Source of the DNA: Flavilitoribacter sp020436695
GTDB lineage: Bacteria; Bacteroidota; Bacteroidia; Chitinophagales; Saprospiraceae
Direction: 5' to 3'
Length of the DNA stretch: 64,000 nucleotides
Assembly (NCBI GenBank): GCA_041392665.1
Contig: JAWKLQ010000001.1
Location: 1-64,000 of the forward strand
Translations under genes and position numbers: made by a program
The notes under the pieces: generated by a model
Told to the model about the DNA's origin: nothing
Databases searched by the model: none
Seen by the model: only the letters and a program-made list of their open reading frames with translations
Part shown: piece by piece, positions 63,088 through 64,000 of the stretch
How the letters are laid out: every line of letters begins with the position of its first letter
Position numbering within the stretch: the stretch's first letter is position 1

Positions 63088-64000
63088 TTATGATTTTTTA
63101 TCGGGTTTATATCCGTCCACTAATAATACTGATGAATCAAAATTGGGATCTACATGCTCCTTGATAAGCTTGCGCAAACTCTCCACTGTTTCCCAATCTT
63201 TATTATCACCGGAATTGTAAGAAAATCCCTGGGGAACTTTTTCTGCATGAAAGTTCTCCATAAAATCTTGAATTTTCCATTTGGGCACTGCCGGCAGGAT
63301 CGCATAATATTTGCCCAAATCATAGGTATAAAAAGAATCCGAAGAAGTTATCATTTCCTCGTGTACTTTCTCTCCTGGGCGAATACCAACAACATGTTTT
63401 TCACATTCTGGCCCAATAGCTTCTGCCACATCCATGATCCGATAAGAAGGGATCTTAGGCACAAAGATCTCCCCTCCCCAGGCATGTTCCAAGGCATGCA
63501 TCACCATATCTACTCCAGATTGCAGACTGATGTTGAAACGAGTCATTTTGGGATCTGTTATTGGTAAAATTCCTTCTTTACGTTTCTTGATAAAAAAAGG
63601 AATGACCGAACCATTAGATCCCATAACATTCCCGTAGCGTACTACACTGAATCTGATGGGATTCCACCCTGTAATATTGTTAGCGGCTACAAATAATTTG
63701 TCTGAGGCAAGTTTAGTCGCTCCATATAAATTAATGGGTGCGGCAGCCTTATCAGTGGAAAGAGCTACTACTCGTTCTACTTCCGTTTCCAAACAAGCAT
63801 TGATCAAGTTTTCAGCTCCTAAAATGTTGGTCTTTATACATTCCATAGGATTATATTCTGCAATAGGAACGTGCTTCATTGCAGCAGCATGAATAACAAA
63901 ATTAATACCCTTCATGGCACGCTTGAGGCGCTCATAATCTCGTATATCACCTACAAAATACCTTATCGCCGGATACTTCGATGTAGGATACTCCTGTGCC
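63088..64000 (-). CDS. pseB: UDP-N-acetylglucosamine 4,6-dehydratase (inverting), C-terminal part
   Basis: The gene is cut by the right window edge; the visible 303 codons run from the stop at 63088. The reading frame is open to the edge (SKYPAIRYFVGDIRDYERLK before VIHAAAMKHVPIAEYNPMEC). Active-site motif STDKAAAPINLYGATKLASD, with Tyr and Lys, and RYGNVMGSNGSVIPFFIKKR match PseB. It converts UDP-GlcNAc to the 4-keto-L-altro sugar, the first step of pseudaminic acid synthesis. The N-terminal NAD loop lies outside the window. It resembles the C-terminal domain of the CapD-like protein at 25191 but keeps Tyr. Confidence 0.93.
   Translation of the reverse strand, partial: AQEYPTSKYPAIRYFVGDIRDYERLKRAMKGINFVIHAAAMKHVPIAEYNPMECIKTNILGAENLINACLETEVERVVALSTDKAAAPINLYGATKLASDKLFVAANNITGWNPIRFSVVRYGNVMGSNGSVIPFFIKKRKEGILPITDPKMTRFNISLQSGVDMVMHALEHAWGGEIFVPKIPSYRIMDVAEAIGPECEKHVVGIRPGEKVHEEMITSSDSFYTYDLGKYYAILPAVPKWKIQDFMENFHAEKVPQGFSYNSGDNKDWETVESLRKLIKEHVDPNFDSSVLLVDGYKPDKKS

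Noticed and set aside
1..64000. tRNA, rRNA, complete insertion sequence, prophage or CRISPR array
   Set aside because: Reading both strands showed no cloverleaf-like tRNA, no rRNA segment, no transposase gene with terminal repeats and no regular repeat-spacer array.

Overview
The window reads as a chromosome segment of a Bacteroidota bacterium, probably of the Saprospiria/Lewinella type. The pointers are a SusC/RagA-type TonB-dependent receptor at the left edge, a PorU-like C25 peptidase of the type IX secretion system, a promoter with the Bacteroidota TTG-N20-TAnnTTTG layout before that gene, and several lineage-type families of unknown function. The lineage is inferred; there is no rRNA or other marker gene here.

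Left part (1-13952). Mixed genes: the start of the SusC-like receptor (minus strand), a 505-residue helical protein of unknown role, a tiny lipoprotein, a large protein with a possible HTH and a phospholipase-D-like segment, a polysaccharide-deacetylase-like protein followed by the 1670-residue PorU-like peptidase, and two AT-rich genes of unknown function (a membrane lipoprotein and a secreted protein).

Right part (13992-64000). One very large surface-polysaccharide locus, continuous to the window end. Its left end (13992-19301) has genes on both strands: two GT4 glycosyltransferases, a methyltransferase, a Wzx flippase and a GT2. From 19328 on, everything is on the minus strand and mostly overlapping or closely spaced, as in long operons. 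It encodes lipid-linked repeat-unit initiation (a CapD/WbpM-like dehydratase, a DegT aminotransferase and a PglC-like phosphoglycosyl transferase), about twelve glycosyltransferases in all, two polymerase/ligase-type membrane proteins, an AlgI/AlgJ-like O-acetylation pair, seven sulfotransferases, three different ATP-grasp enzymes, two PIG-L and two DDxG polysaccharide-deacetylase-like proteins, a surface DUF4838 lipoprotein and a Nudix hydrolase. No Wza/Wzc export genes are in the window.

The right end (55986-64000) is a compact nonulosonic-acid operon: pseB, pseC, an aldo/keto reductase, an SDR, a CMP-sugar synthetase, a double-GNAT protein, a formyltransferase, a PIG-L deacetylase and pseI. 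It runs straight into a KpsC/KpsS-like transferase that is a good candidate for adding the sugar. No PseG-type hydrolase is visible, and the deacetylase-formyltransferase pair suggests an N-formylated pseudaminic-acid-like sugar. Taken together, the locus predicts a heavily decorated anionic polysaccharide: sulfated, O-acetylated, possibly amide-substituted, and carrying a modified nonulosonic acid.

Other points: a degenerate group II intron 3' end at about 31831-31976, unusually frequent TTG and GTG starts in the polysaccharide genes, and a divergent gene pair whose start codons share one base at 18423.
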